The notes beneath the pieces are model-generated. The model was not told where the DNA came from and made no database searches. It saw nothing but the letters and a program-made list of their open reading frames with translations. 64,000 bases of DNA from Actinomycetota bacterium (lineage in GTDB: Bacteria > Actinomycetota > Actinomycetes > Actinomycetales > Microbacteriaceae): assembly GCA_020160915.1 (NCBI GenBank), contig JAIUPK010000005.1:208828-272827 (forward strand). Reading direction: 5' to 3'. Below, one piece after another: positions 57,332-64,000 of the stretch (its first letter is position 1; each line of letters opens with the position of its first letter). Both the position numbers and the translations under genes were made by a program.

Positions 57332-57993
57332 TCCGCGTCGCAATCGCCGACGACCAGCAGCTGATTCGCGCGGGATTCCGCAGCCTGCTCGAGGCGGAGC
57401 CCGATATCGAGATCGTGGGGGAGGCCGGCAGCGGGTCGGAGGCGGTGTCGCTCGCGGTCGCGACGCGTCCCGATGTCATGCTCATGGACATCCGGATGCC
57501 CGACGGTGACGGCCTCTGGGCCACCGAGCAGATCGTGAGCAACCCCGACCTCGCGCAGACCCACATCGTGATCGTCACGACCTTCGAGCTCGACGAGTAC
57601 GTGGGTCGTGCCATCCGGGCGGGTGCCAGCGGATTCCTCGTGAAGGACACCGAACCCGACGAATTCATCCGCGCCGTGCACGTCGTGGCAGCCGGCGACG
57701 CATTGCTCAGCCCCACCGTGACTCGACGGTTGCTGGAACGGCTGTCGAGCGAGCTGCGCGAGACGCCCGACGCGAGCCAGTTGTCGGTCATCACCGATCG
57801 CGAACGTGAGGTCCTCGCCCTGGTCGGACAGGGGCTCACCAACGAGGAGATCGGCAAGCAGCTGTTCCTGAGCCCGCTCACCGCGAAGACGCACGTCTCG
57901 CGCATCATGGCCAAGCTCGCGGCCCGAGACCGGGTGCAGCTCGTGGTCATCGCGTATGAGACCGGACTGGTCAGCCCCGGCCGCACGGAGTAG
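57328..57993 (+). CDS. Response regulator, NarL/LuxR family
   Basis: A 221-residue regulator: receiver domain with DD at 8-9, phospho-acceptor Asp at about 54 (VMLMDIRMPDG) and FLVKD; LuxR-type HTH (about 150-215) with LSVITDREREVLALV and LTAKTHVSRIMAKLAA. Expected to bind the inverted repeats before its kinase gene and after its own stop, linking the small membrane-protein gene downstream to the same circuit. Confidence 0.94.
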   Translation: MIRVAIADDQQLIRAGFRSLLEAEPDIEIVGEAGSGSEAVSLAVATRPDVMLMDIRMPDGDGLWATEQIVSNPDLAQTHIVIVTTFELDEYVGRAIRAGASGFLVKDTEPDEFIRAVHVVAAGDALLSPTVTRRLLERLSSELRETPDASQLSVITDREREVLALVGQGLTNEEIGKQLFLSPLTAKTHVSRIMAKLAARDRVQLVVIAYETGLVSPGRTE

Positions 57994-58008
57994 TCCGCGG
58001 CACCGGCG

Positions 58009-58024
58009 TGCGCCCGGGGGAGTA
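58009..58024 (+). promoter_or_regulatory. Second, weaker copy of the NarL-type operator
   Basis: TGCGCCC-GG-GGGAGTA: the right heptamer is identical to the site at 56014-56029 and the left agrees at five of seven positions. It lies 83 bases before the start of the SHOCT-domain gene. Confidence 0.45.
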
Positions 58025-58106
58025 GTGAAGAACACTTCCTGAGGCAGATTCGCCACACGACGCGTGCGAGCAGTCTTGATGCAGTGGCCCACTACCGGGC
58101 CCTCTA

Positions 58107-58445
58107 GTGAATGGATGCATCGTGTTTACAGCTCTCACCGTCGCAACTCTCGCGTCTCACCTCGGTGGCCCGGGCTTCGGCTTCGGCTTCCTGCTCCTGT
58201 TCCTGATCCCGCTGTTCTTCTTCGGGCTCTTCGTGCTGTTCGCCAGCATCGGGCGTCGTCGCTGGATGCGCGCGGGCGGCTTCGGTCCCGGCTACGGGCA
58301 CTTCGGTCACGGCGGCTGGGGCTCCGGCGCGCGCAGTGCCGAGGCGACTCTCGCCGAGCGCTTCGCGCAGGGCGACATCGACGAGAAGGAGTACCGGGCT
58401 CGCCTCGAGGTGCTGCGGGCCAGCAACCCTCCAGTGGCCCGGTAG
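58107..58445 (+). CDS. Small membrane protein with SHOCT domain
   Basis: A 112-residue protein: one strongly hydrophobic helix or hairpin (about 22-48), a basic Gly-rich linker, and a C-terminal SHOCT motif LAERFAQGDIDEKEYRARLEVLR (split over about 80-103). SHOCT segments occur in many small membrane proteins and are thought to mediate assembly. GTG start is uncertain; GTG at 58122 is the alternative. The operator-like repeat upstream suggests control by the adjacent two-component system. Confidence 0.75.
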   Translation: MNGCIVFTALTVATLASHLGGPGFGFGFLLLFLIPLFFFGLFVLFASIGRRRWMRAGGFGPGYGHFGHGGWGSGARSAEATLAERFAQGDIDEKEYRARLEVLRASNPPVAR

Positions 58446-58470
58446 TCACCAGCCGCTGAACGGATAGAGT

Positions 58471-58500
58471 CTCCCTCTGGGCCCACGCGCCCGGAGGGAG
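58471..58500 (+). promoter_or_regulatory. Hairpin covering the azlC ribosome-binding site
   Basis: Twelve-base arms CTCCCTCTGGGC (58471-58482) and GCCCGGAGGGAG (58489-58500), with one T-G pair and a 6-base loop. The 3' arm contains GGAGGGA, the only Shine-Dalgarno sequence before the azlC TTG. It can be a terminator of the upstream gene, a translation block, or both. TAGAGT (58465-58470) is a possible -10 overlapping its base. Confidence 0.5.
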
Positions 58501-58509
58501 ATTCGTCGT

Positions 58510-59238
58510 TTGGCCAGAGATCCGGAGACCACTGCGGCGATCCGCGCGAGCCTTGCGGTGGGCCTCGCCGTCGCCGCGTATGGGATCTCATTCGGCGCCC
58601 TGTCGGTGGCTGCCGGACTCGACGTCTGGCAGACGTGCGTTCTCAGCCTGCTGATGTTCTCGGGCGGGTCGCAGTTTGCCCTCGTGGGCATCCTCGCCAC
58701 CGGCGGCGCCGCGGCGGGTGGCGCGGCCATCGCGAGCGCTGCGCTGCTGGGCACGCGCAACGCCCTCTACGCCCTGCGCGTGGCCCCGTTCATCGGCGTG
58801 CGGTGGCCGCTACGAGCCCTCGCCGCCCACTGGACGATCGACGAGACCACGGCGGTCTCCACGGCCCAGCCCACCCTGGCGGGCCAGCGTGCGGGCTTCT
58901 GGTGGACCGGCGCCATCATCTACGTCGGCTGGAACCTCATGACCCTCCTCGGGGCCCTCATCGGCGACCTGCTGGGTGACGTGAGCCAGTACGGTCTGGA
59001 TGCCGCGGCCGCCGCCGCATTCCTCGGACTCCTGTGGCCGCGGCTGCGCCAACTCCAGCCCGTCGTTGTGGCGATCGGTGCGGCGGTGGTCGCCGCCGTG
59101 CTCACCCCCGCCCTTCCCCCCGGGATCCCCGTGCTCGCCGCCGCGCTCGTGGCAGTGATCGTCGGCCTCACCAACTGGCTGGGCCCGAAGCCGGGCAAGC
59201 TTGGGCCGATGTCGGACAGTGCGGCGGTGCCCCGATGA
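58510..59238 (+). CDS. azlC: AzlC family amino-acid exporter, large subunit
   Basis: A 242-residue membrane protein with about seven helices. ISFGALSVAAGLDVWQTCVLSLLMFSGGSQFALVG (split over about 23-58) and GTRNALYALRV are the AzlC signature. AzlC and AzlD together export branched-chain and related amino acids. TTG start after GGAGGGA, which lies in a hairpin. The stop overlaps the azlD start by 4 bases (ATGA). Confidence 0.9.
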   Translation: MARDPETTAAIRASLAVGLAVAAYGISFGALSVAAGLDVWQTCVLSLLMFSGGSQFALVGILATGGAAAGGAAIASAALLGTRNALYALRVAPFIGVRWPLRALAAHWTIDETTAVSTAQPTLAGQRAGFWWTGAIIYVGWNLMTLLGALIGDLLGDVSQYGLDAAAAAAFLGLLWPRLRQLQPVVVAIGAAVVAAVLTPALPPGIPVLAAALVAVIVGLTNWLGPKPGKLGPMSDSAAVPR

Positions 59239-59540
59239 CCGTCTGGCAGATCATCATCCTCGCGTCGATCGCCGTGCTGGCGATCAAGCTGGTGGGCTAC
59301 CTGATCCCGCCCTCGCTGGTCGAGCGCCCCACTCCCGCCCGCATCGCGAACCTCCTCACGGTGGCGCTGCTGGCCGCCCTCATCACGGTGCAGACGCTGG
59401 GGGTGGGGCAGGGCATCCAGATCGATGCCAGGGTGCCCGCGCTCATCGTCGCCGCGGGCCTGTTCGCGCTGAGGGTGCCGTTCATCTTGGTGGTGATCGC
59501 CGCGGCCGCCGTCGCCGCGCTGATCCGGCTGGTGTTCTAG
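59235..59540 (+). CDS. azlD: AzlD family exporter, small subunit
   Basis: A 101-residue protein with three to four helices: WQIIILASIAVLAIKLVGYLIP, LLTVALLAALITVQTLG, LIVAAGLFALRVPFILVVIAAA. Length, topology and coupling to azlC identify it as the AzlD partner. Confidence 0.9.
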   Translation: MTVWQIIILASIAVLAIKLVGYLIPPSLVERPTPARIANLLTVALLAALITVQTLGVGQGIQIDARVPALIVAAGLFALRVPFILVVIAAAAVAALIRLVF

Positions 59541-59553
59541 CGCGGTCGTATCG

Positions 59554-60120
59554 CTAGCCCTCGGGGTGGTCGACCCCGGGCATCCACGAGTTGCCTTCGG
59601 ATCCCCAGCCCTTCTTGCGGATCACCTTCGCGACGTCCTTCGCGTGCTTGTGCTCGAGGCGGTCGGCGTACAGCACACCGTCGAGGTGGTCGTTCTCGTG
59701 CTGGAAGATCCGGGCCAGCCAACCCTCGGCGGCGATCTCGAACGGCTTCTGCTCGAGGTCGACGGCCCTGAGGATCACGCGGGGCGCGCGCCGCAGCGGG
59801 TAGCGCTCGCCCGGGATCGACAGGCATCCCTCCGACTCCTCGTCCTCGTCGGCCTCGCCGATCGCTATGGGGCTCAGCCAGAGTTCCGGGTTGATGGCGA
59901 CGCCGCTATGGGTGACGTCGTCGTCGTCGGTCCAGTTGTAGACGAAGACGCGCCGGCCCACGCCCACCTGGGGTGCGGCGAGGCCCACGCCCGGTGCCTC
60001 GCGCATGGTGTCGATCATGTCCTCGACCAGTTGATGCAGCTCGGGACCGAAGTCGGTGACCGCCGAGGCGACCTCGTGCAGCACAGGATCGCCAGTGATT
60101 CGTATCGGGAGTACGGCCAT
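59554..60120 (-). CDS. def: Peptide deformylase
   Basis: A 188-residue metalloenzyme removing the formyl group from nascent proteins. All three motifs are present: GVGLAAPQ (44-51), EGCLSIPG with metal ligand Cys99, and QHENDHLDG with His141 and His145. ATG lies 6 bases after TATTCT (60132-60127) on its strand, so it is probably leaderless. An acidic insert (ADEDEESE) precedes the Cys motif. Confidence 0.96.
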   Translation of the reverse strand: MAVLPIRITGDPVLHEVASAVTDFGPELHQLVEDMIDTMREAPGVGLAAPQVGVGRRVFVYNWTDDDDVTHSGVAINPELWLSPIAIGEADEDEESEGCLSIPGERYPLRRAPRVILRAVDLEQKPFEIAAEGWLARIFQHENDHLDGVLYADRLEHKHAKDVAKVIRKKGWGSEGNSWMPGVDHPEG

Positions 60121-60160
60121 TCACCCAGAATATCGGGGTGCAAACCGGTAGATTCATCGG

Positions 60161-61135
60161 GTGCCACCCGACTTGCAGGACATCGCTGACAGCCTGACGC
60201 TCAGTTCGTCGGCCGCGATCGGCATTCCTCTCGCCCTGACCGCAGCCGTGCTGCTCGCGGTGGGAACCCAGTTCCAGAACCGTGGTGTCGTGCAGGTGGA
60301 TGCCGCCTCCGAGCGCAGCGCGAAGACCGGCCTCAGCCTCGGCCAGCTCAAGTCGCTCCTCGCGCGCCCCGCGTGGGTGATCGGGAGCCTGCTGCTCGGC
60401 GTCGGCATGGTCGTGCAGCTGTCGAGCCTCGCCTACGCTCCGCTGATCGTCGTGCAGCCGCTGGGTGCCGTGGCTCTGGTCATCACCGCGATCCTCAATG
60501 CCCGCCTGAGCAAGGTGCCGCTGGATCGTGTGTCGATCCGCGCGATCGTCGTGTGCGTCATCGGGGTGGGAGCGTTCGTGACGATCGCGGCGTTCGTGGC
60601 GGAGTCGCATCCGATCACCGAGACCCAACTGGTGACGGTTCTGCTGATCCTCTCGGTGGTGCTCGCGATCTTCATCACGCTGTTCTTCGTGATGCGCAAG
60701 CGCACGCCGCGGCCGATCTTCTACGTGATCGCCGCCGGAACCCTCTTCGGATTCGTCGTCACCCTCGCCAAGGTCGTGATCGACCGCGTGCGCACCATTC
60801 TCGCGGGCACGTTCAGCTTCGGGCCGGCCGACATCCTCACCGTGCTCTGCCTCGTGGGTCTGGGGGCAGCAGCGCTGCTCGGCATGTACTTCGTGCAGAC
60901 CGCCCACTCGTCGAACCCGCCCGATCTCGTCGTCGCGGGACTGACGGTCATCGACCCGCTCGTCGCCGTCTCCATCGGCATCATCGTGCTGGGCGAGGCG
61001 GCCGGAGCGCCGCTCTGGGCGATCTTCGCCTTCGCCGCTGCCGCCGCCGCCGCGATCTGGGGCGTGCTCTCGCTCGCTCGTCACCACCCGCAGACCCACC
61101 CGACCACGACACTGGCCGACACCACTGCCAGCTAG
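60161..61135 (+). CDS. DMT/NIPA-like membrane transporter
   Basis: A 324-residue protein with about nine to ten helices: GIPLALTAAVLLAVGTQFQNRGV, LAYAPLIVVQPLGAVALVITAILNARL, and VAGLTVIDPLVAVSIGIIVLGEAAG are DMT (EamA) or NIPA Mg2+-transporter-like features. Substrate unknown. The GTG follows TAGATT (60149-60154) by 6 bases. Divergent from def with a 40-base gap that serves two apparently leaderless genes. Confidence 0.85.
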   Translation: MPPDLQDIADSLTLSSSAAIGIPLALTAAVLLAVGTQFQNRGVVQVDAASERSAKTGLSLGQLKSLLARPAWVIGSLLLGVGMVVQLSSLAYAPLIVVQPLGAVALVITAILNARLSKVPLDRVSIRAIVVCVIGVGAFVTIAAFVAESHPITETQLVTVLLILSVVLAIFITLFFVMRKRTPRPIFYVIAAGTLFGFVVTLAKVVIDRVRTILAGTFSFGPADILTVLCLVGLGAAALLGMYFVQTAHSSNPPDLVVAGLTVIDPLVAVSIGIIVLGEAAGAPLWAIFAFAAAAAAAIWGVLSLARHHPQTHPTTTLADTTAS

Positions 61136-61212
61136 CTCCGCCGCCCGTGCGGTACGGTGGATTCAGCCCCACCGCGCCCCCGCGCGACCTTCGAGAAGGA
61201 ATCCTTCAGCCT

Positions 61213-62457
61213 GTGGCCACCACTCCGCGCCGTTCTCCCCACGAGGGCAAGCCGCGTCTTCGCATCCTCATCGCCGCTGACACCTTCTGGCCGGAGATCA
61301 ACGGTGCCGCCACCTTCATCTCCCGCCTTGCAGCGGGTCTCGTCGAGCGCGGGCACGATGTGCACGTCGCCGCCCCCAGCTACAGCAACACCAAGCTGGG
61401 TCCGCGCGAGGAGGAGCACGAGGGCAAGCGCTTCACCGTGCATCGCATCTACTCGTGGCGGTGGTACCCGCACCCCTGGCTGAGATTCGCGCTGCCGTGG
61501 CGCATCAAGCAGAACAGCGCCAAGATCCTCGACCGGGTTAGGCCCGACGTCGTGCACTTCCAGTCGCACATCGTGATCGGTCGAGGCATGACCATCGAGG
61601 GGCAGAAGCGGGGCATCCGTCTCATCGGCACCAACCACTTCATGCCCGAGAACCTCATGGAGTACACGCTGATCATCCCCAAGTTCCTCGCGAACTGGGC
61701 GATCGGTCTGGCGTGGGCGGCGGCCGACCGGTCCTTCGGCCGCGCCGAGGCCGTCACCACCCCGACCCGCAAGGCGGCGGACTACCTCGAGGCCAACACC
61801 TCGTTGCGCGGCGTCATCCCGATCTCGTGCGGAATCGACGCCCACAACTACACGCCGAGTTTCGCGCCGCGCACCGAGAACCGCATCGTGTTCCTCGGCC
61901 GTCTGGTCGACGAGAAGCAGATCGACAGGCTCATCCGCGCGTTCGCGATTCTGAAGCCCGAGCTGAACGCTCAGCTGGAGATCGTCGGCGGCGGCGAGCT
62001 CGAGGGCAAGCTGCGGGCGCTGGCCACGTCGCTCGGAGTCGGCGACCGGGTGAAGGTCACCGGTTACGTCGATGAGTCCTACCTCCGCAACGCGCTCACC
62101 CGCGCGACGGTGTTCGCGATGCCGTCGATCGCCGAGCTGCAGAGCATCTCCACCATGGAGGCGATGGCGTCAGGTTTGCCGATCGTGGCCGCCGACGCGA
62201 TGGCGCTGCCGCACCTCGTGCACGACGGTGAGAACGGCTACCTGTTCGAGCCGGGCAACGTGCAGCAGTTCGCCGAGAAGCTCACGGCGGTGCTCGAGAT
62301 GACCGACGAGCAGCTGCGGCCGTTCAAGGAGGAGAGCCTGCGCATCGTCGAGTCCCACGACATCCAGCGCACTCTGGACACCTTCGAGAGCCTGTACCGC
62401 GGCGAGCCGGTGGCTCCGCCCGGGGATGATGCTCCGGAGTCCGAGAAGGCGCACTAG
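61213..62457 (+). CDS. Glycosyltransferase family 4 (GT-B)
   Basis: A 414-residue retaining glycosyltransferase. N-terminal domain: RILIAADTFWPEINGAATFISRLAAGL; C-terminal nucleotide-sugar domain: NRIVFLGRLVDEKQIDRLIRAF, and FAMPSIAELQSISTMEAMASGLPIV carrying the E-x7-E motif region. Relatives include PimB-type mannosyltransferases of actinobacterial envelope glycolipids; the acceptor is not known. GTG start after GAAGGA (61195-61200), which lies in a small GAAGG/CCTTC dyad. Confidence 0.9.
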   Translation: MATTPRRSPHEGKPRLRILIAADTFWPEINGAATFISRLAAGLVERGHDVHVAAPSYSNTKLGPREEEHEGKRFTVHRIYSWRWYPHPWLRFALPWRIKQNSAKILDRVRPDVVHFQSHIVIGRGMTIEGQKRGIRLIGTNHFMPENLMEYTLIIPKFLANWAIGLAWAAADRSFGRAEAVTTPTRKAADYLEANTSLRGVIPISCGIDAHNYTPSFAPRTENRIVFLGRLVDEKQIDRLIRAFAILKPELNAQLEIVGGGELEGKLRALATSLGVGDRVKVTGYVDESYLRNALTRATVFAMPSIAELQSISTMEAMASGLPIVAADAMALPHLVHDGENGYLFEPGNVQQFAEKLTAVLEMTDEQLRPFKEESLRIVESHDIQRTLDTFESLYRGEPVAPPGDDAPESEKAH

Positions 62458-62520
62458 GGGCGGTTGTTCTAGGCCCGAATCGGGGCTTTGACCGGGTATT
62501 TCTCACCTTTCCGGCGCGGT

Positions 62521-62559
62521 CACGAATGTCGGTGGCCTCTGTTCTGATTGAGTCATGGA
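62521..62559 (+). repeat. Conserved block preceding DUF222/HNH gene, copy 2
   Basis: Same 39-base block as at 8964-9002 (34 identities), at the same distance from the start codon of the second DUF222/HNH gene. Sequence further upstream shows no similarity, so the conserved unit begins about 34 bases before the ATG. Confidence 0.75.
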
Positions 62560-63793
62560 AGCCCCCGAGATTCTCCTCGACGCGCGTCATCCCGACGTTC
62601 GCATCGACCTGGGGATGGCACGTGCCGAGTTCGCGCAGCGTGCGGCAACGAGGGCTTTCGCCGATCAGCTCGCCGCGATCCACGCGACCCTGATCGAGGC
62701 GCGGGAGTTCCCCGAGGTATTCGTGGGCCCACTGGCCGCGACCATGCCCGACGCCGTCGAGTTCGCGGAGCGGGCCGCGGTCGCCGACCTCGCCATGCGG
62801 CTGTTCCTGGCCGAGCAGACCGTGCGTGCGCAGGACCACGAAGCCAGCGTGCTGATCGGTCGGGTGCCCCGCGTCTGGTCGGCGCTGCGCGAGGGCGACG
62901 TCTCGGTGCCCAACGCGCGCGCGATCGCCGAGATCGTCGACACCCTGCCCGAGCCGGCCTGGCTCCCATTCGAGGGTGCGGTGCTCACCCCCGCGACGAC
63001 CCTCGCGCCGGCCCGCTTCCGCACCTTCGCCCGCGCCGCCCGCGACCGCGTGCACACCGAGCACCTCGCCGAGCGCCACCGCCGCCGCGTCGAGGAGCGG
63101 CGAGTCTGGATCGAGGCCGACATCGACGGCATGTCCTTCCTGCACGCCTATCTGCCGGCCGAGACCGCCGCCCGCGCGATGGCCCACCTCGACCGCGTCG
63201 CGACCGCGCTGGCCGCAGCACCCGACGAGACCCGCACAAAGGCGCAGCTGCGCGCGGATGCGGCCGGGGATGCCCTTGCCGGTGTCCTCGGTGCTGCGGG
63301 TGGCGGAGCTGCGGGTGCCACTGGCGTCACGGTCATGGTGACCGTGCCTGTGATGACCCTGCTCGGCGTGGGGGAGGAGCCGGGCATCCTCGCCGGTCAC
63401 GGACCCATCGCCCCCGACGTCGCCCGCCGACTCGCGGCGCACGCGCCCTCGTTCCACCGACTGCTCACCCACCCGGTCACGGGCGCGATCCTCGACCTCG
63501 ACCGCACCACCTACCGGGTGCCTGCCGACTTGAAGCGCCGGGTGCGCATCCGTGACGGGCAGTGCACCTTCATCGGCTGCGGTCGGCGCGCGGAGGACTG
63601 CGACCTCGACCACACCGTCGCCTGGACCGCCGACCACGGCCCGACCGCTGACACCAATCTCGCCGCCCTCTGCCGCAACCATCACCGCCTCAAGCACAAC
63701 ACCCGCTGGCAGATGACACAGGATGCCGCGACCGGCATCACCTGGACCAGCCCGACCGGCGCGACCCGCGGTGCCGACCCGCCGCCGTTCTAG
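62555..63793 (+). CDS. DUF222 domain HNH endonuclease, second copy
   Basis: A 412-residue paralogue of the gene at 8998. DUF222 (about 1-275) then HNH (about 335-385): CTFIGCGRRAEDCDLDHTVAW, DTNLAALCRNHHRLKH. The catalytic-type residues are intact in both copies. The middle region is Ala/Gly-rich (GAAGGGAAGATGV). It lies 46 bases before a tRNA gene, and 13E12-type repeats are known phage integration targets in mycobacteria, so this end of the window is a plausible integration hot spot. Confidence 0.9.
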   Translation: MEAPEILLDARHPDVRIDLGMARAEFAQRAATRAFADQLAAIHATLIEAREFPEVFVGPLAATMPDAVEFAERAAVADLAMRLFLAEQTVRAQDHEASVLIGRVPRVWSALREGDVSVPNARAIAEIVDTLPEPAWLPFEGAVLTPATTLAPARFRTFARAARDRVHTEHLAERHRRRVEERRVWIEADIDGMSFLHAYLPAETAARAMAHLDRVATALAAAPDETRTKAQLRADAAGDALAGVLGAAGGGAAGATGVTVMVTVPVMTLLGVGEEPGILAGHGPIAPDVARRLAAHAPSFHRLLTHPVTGAILDLDRTTYRVPADLKRRVRIRDGQCTFIGCGRRAEDCDLDHTVAWTADHGPTADTNLAALCRNHHRLKHNTRWQMTQDAATGITWTSPTGATRGADPPPF

Positions 63794-63839
63794 GCAGTAT
63801 CTTGGAATTCGGCTCGCGCGCCTCGATGCGCGCGGCCGC

Positions 63840-63913
63840 GGGGCGGTAGCTCAGCTGGTTAGAGCAGCGGACTCATAATCCGTCGGTCACGGGTTCAAGT
63901 CCCGTCCGCCCTA
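63840..63913 (+). tRNA. tRNA with CAT anticodon (probably elongator tRNA-Met)
   Basis: Cloverleaf by hand: acceptor GGGGCGG with CCGCCCT (G1-T72 wobble), D arm GCTC/GAGC, anticodon stem CGGA(C)/(A)TCCG around CTCATAA, T arm ACGGG-TTCAAGT-CCCGT, discriminator A, no encoded CCA. A CAT anticodon could also belong to the lysidine-modified tRNA-Ile reading AUA; the two are hard to separate by eye. A lack of the initiator C1-A72 mismatch excludes initiator tRNA. Confidence 0.9.
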
Positions 63914-63956
63914 CTGGGATTATTGTATGACTTCGCCTGATTCTGGACGTTTGGTC

Positions 63957-64000
63957 TTCGGGTGATGGTTGACGGTGTTCCGGATGATGCTTGACAGTTC
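63957..64000. mobile_element. Probable insertion-sequence end (IS481-like) at the window edge
   Basis: Two copies of TGATG(G/C)TTGAC(G/A)GT (63963-63976 and 63985-63998, 12 of 14 identical) repeat with a 22-base period, running off the window. Read on the minus strand they become TGTCAAGCATCAT and CGTCAACCATCAC. Ends of this style, with tandem transposase-binding units starting TGTCAA, are remembered from actinobacterial IS481-type elements. The transposase would lie outside the window, or the element may be a remnant. Confidence 0.4.

Noticed and set aside
63840-63913. Initiator tRNA-Met or tRNA-Ile2 instead of elongator tRNA-Met
   Set aside because: Initiator is excluded by the paired first acceptor position; Ile2 cannot be fully excluded by eye, so the call is only probable.

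Overview
The window is a gene-dense, high-GC stretch of ordinary chromosome from an actinobacterium, most likely a member of the Microbacteriaceae. This rests on base composition, on GTG and TTG starts, on an F420-type flavoenzyme and a mycothiol-dependent enzyme family, and on gene order. The backbone comEA-comEC-holA-rpsT-lepA-hemW-hrcA-dnaJ-rsmE-phoH-ybeY-hlyC/corC-era-recO-uppS-glyS-dgt-dnaG follows the ancestral actinobacterial order, broken by accessory genes. Family-level placement is inference. There is no prophage, CRISPR array, rRNA or resistance island. No gene-free stretch exceeds 300 bases; the longest (about 233 and 191 bases) are the leuA leader and the 5' region of a peptide-transporter binding protein.

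Layout. 1-4.6 kb: end of leuS, DNA-uptake genes comEA/comEC, holA, rpsT. 4.7-15.2 kb: a hydrolase, an aminotransferase, lepA, a DUF222/HNH (13E12-type) gene, an acyl-CoA dehydrogenase, DUF1990, HAD, F420-type enzyme and hemW. 15.2-16.4 kb: three tandem DUF4870 membrane proteins. 16.5-23.6 kb: CIRCE-controlled hrcA-dnaJ, then rsmE, HIT, phoH, ybeY, hlyC/corC-like and era. 23.6-27.6 kb: a NarL-type two-component system with a MacB-type ABC exporter. 27.6-31 kb: two lipoproteins and leuA behind a leader peptide. 31-38.8 kb: a frameshifted mycothiol-family gene, a TRIC-like channel, an ECF41 sigma factor with its SDR target, recO-uppS, an oxidoreductase, and a LysR/aminotransferase pair. 38.9-48.4 kb: glyS, an LAETG surface protein, a DsbA/FrnE gene coupled to a 55-residue Cys-pair protein, ybaK, dus, dgt, dnaG. 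48.6-55.8 kb: a peptide-type ABC importer with three ATPase domains and a hydroxyacid dehydrogenase. 55.9-64 kb: tRNA-Asn, a second NarL-type system, azlCD, def, a NIPA/DMT-like transporter, a GT4 glycosyltransferase, a second DUF222/HNH gene, a CAU-anticodon tRNA and what looks like an insertion-sequence end.

Regulation can be read unusually well here. A TANNNT hexamer sits six or seven bases before at least fourteen start codons, the signature of leaderless transcripts; one pair of divergent genes is served by two such boxes inside 25 bases. Both two-component systems carry a 16-base inverted repeat with the 7-2-7 geometry of NarL-family operators. The ECF41 sigma factor has a matching promoter in front of its neighbour. 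leuA has a leader peptide with four consecutive Leu codons. I found no clear wholly new system. The best candidates for new biology are the 55-residue protein coupled to the DsbA-like enzyme, the three-ATPase importer with a non-canonical third ATPase, and the paired NarL-type operators.
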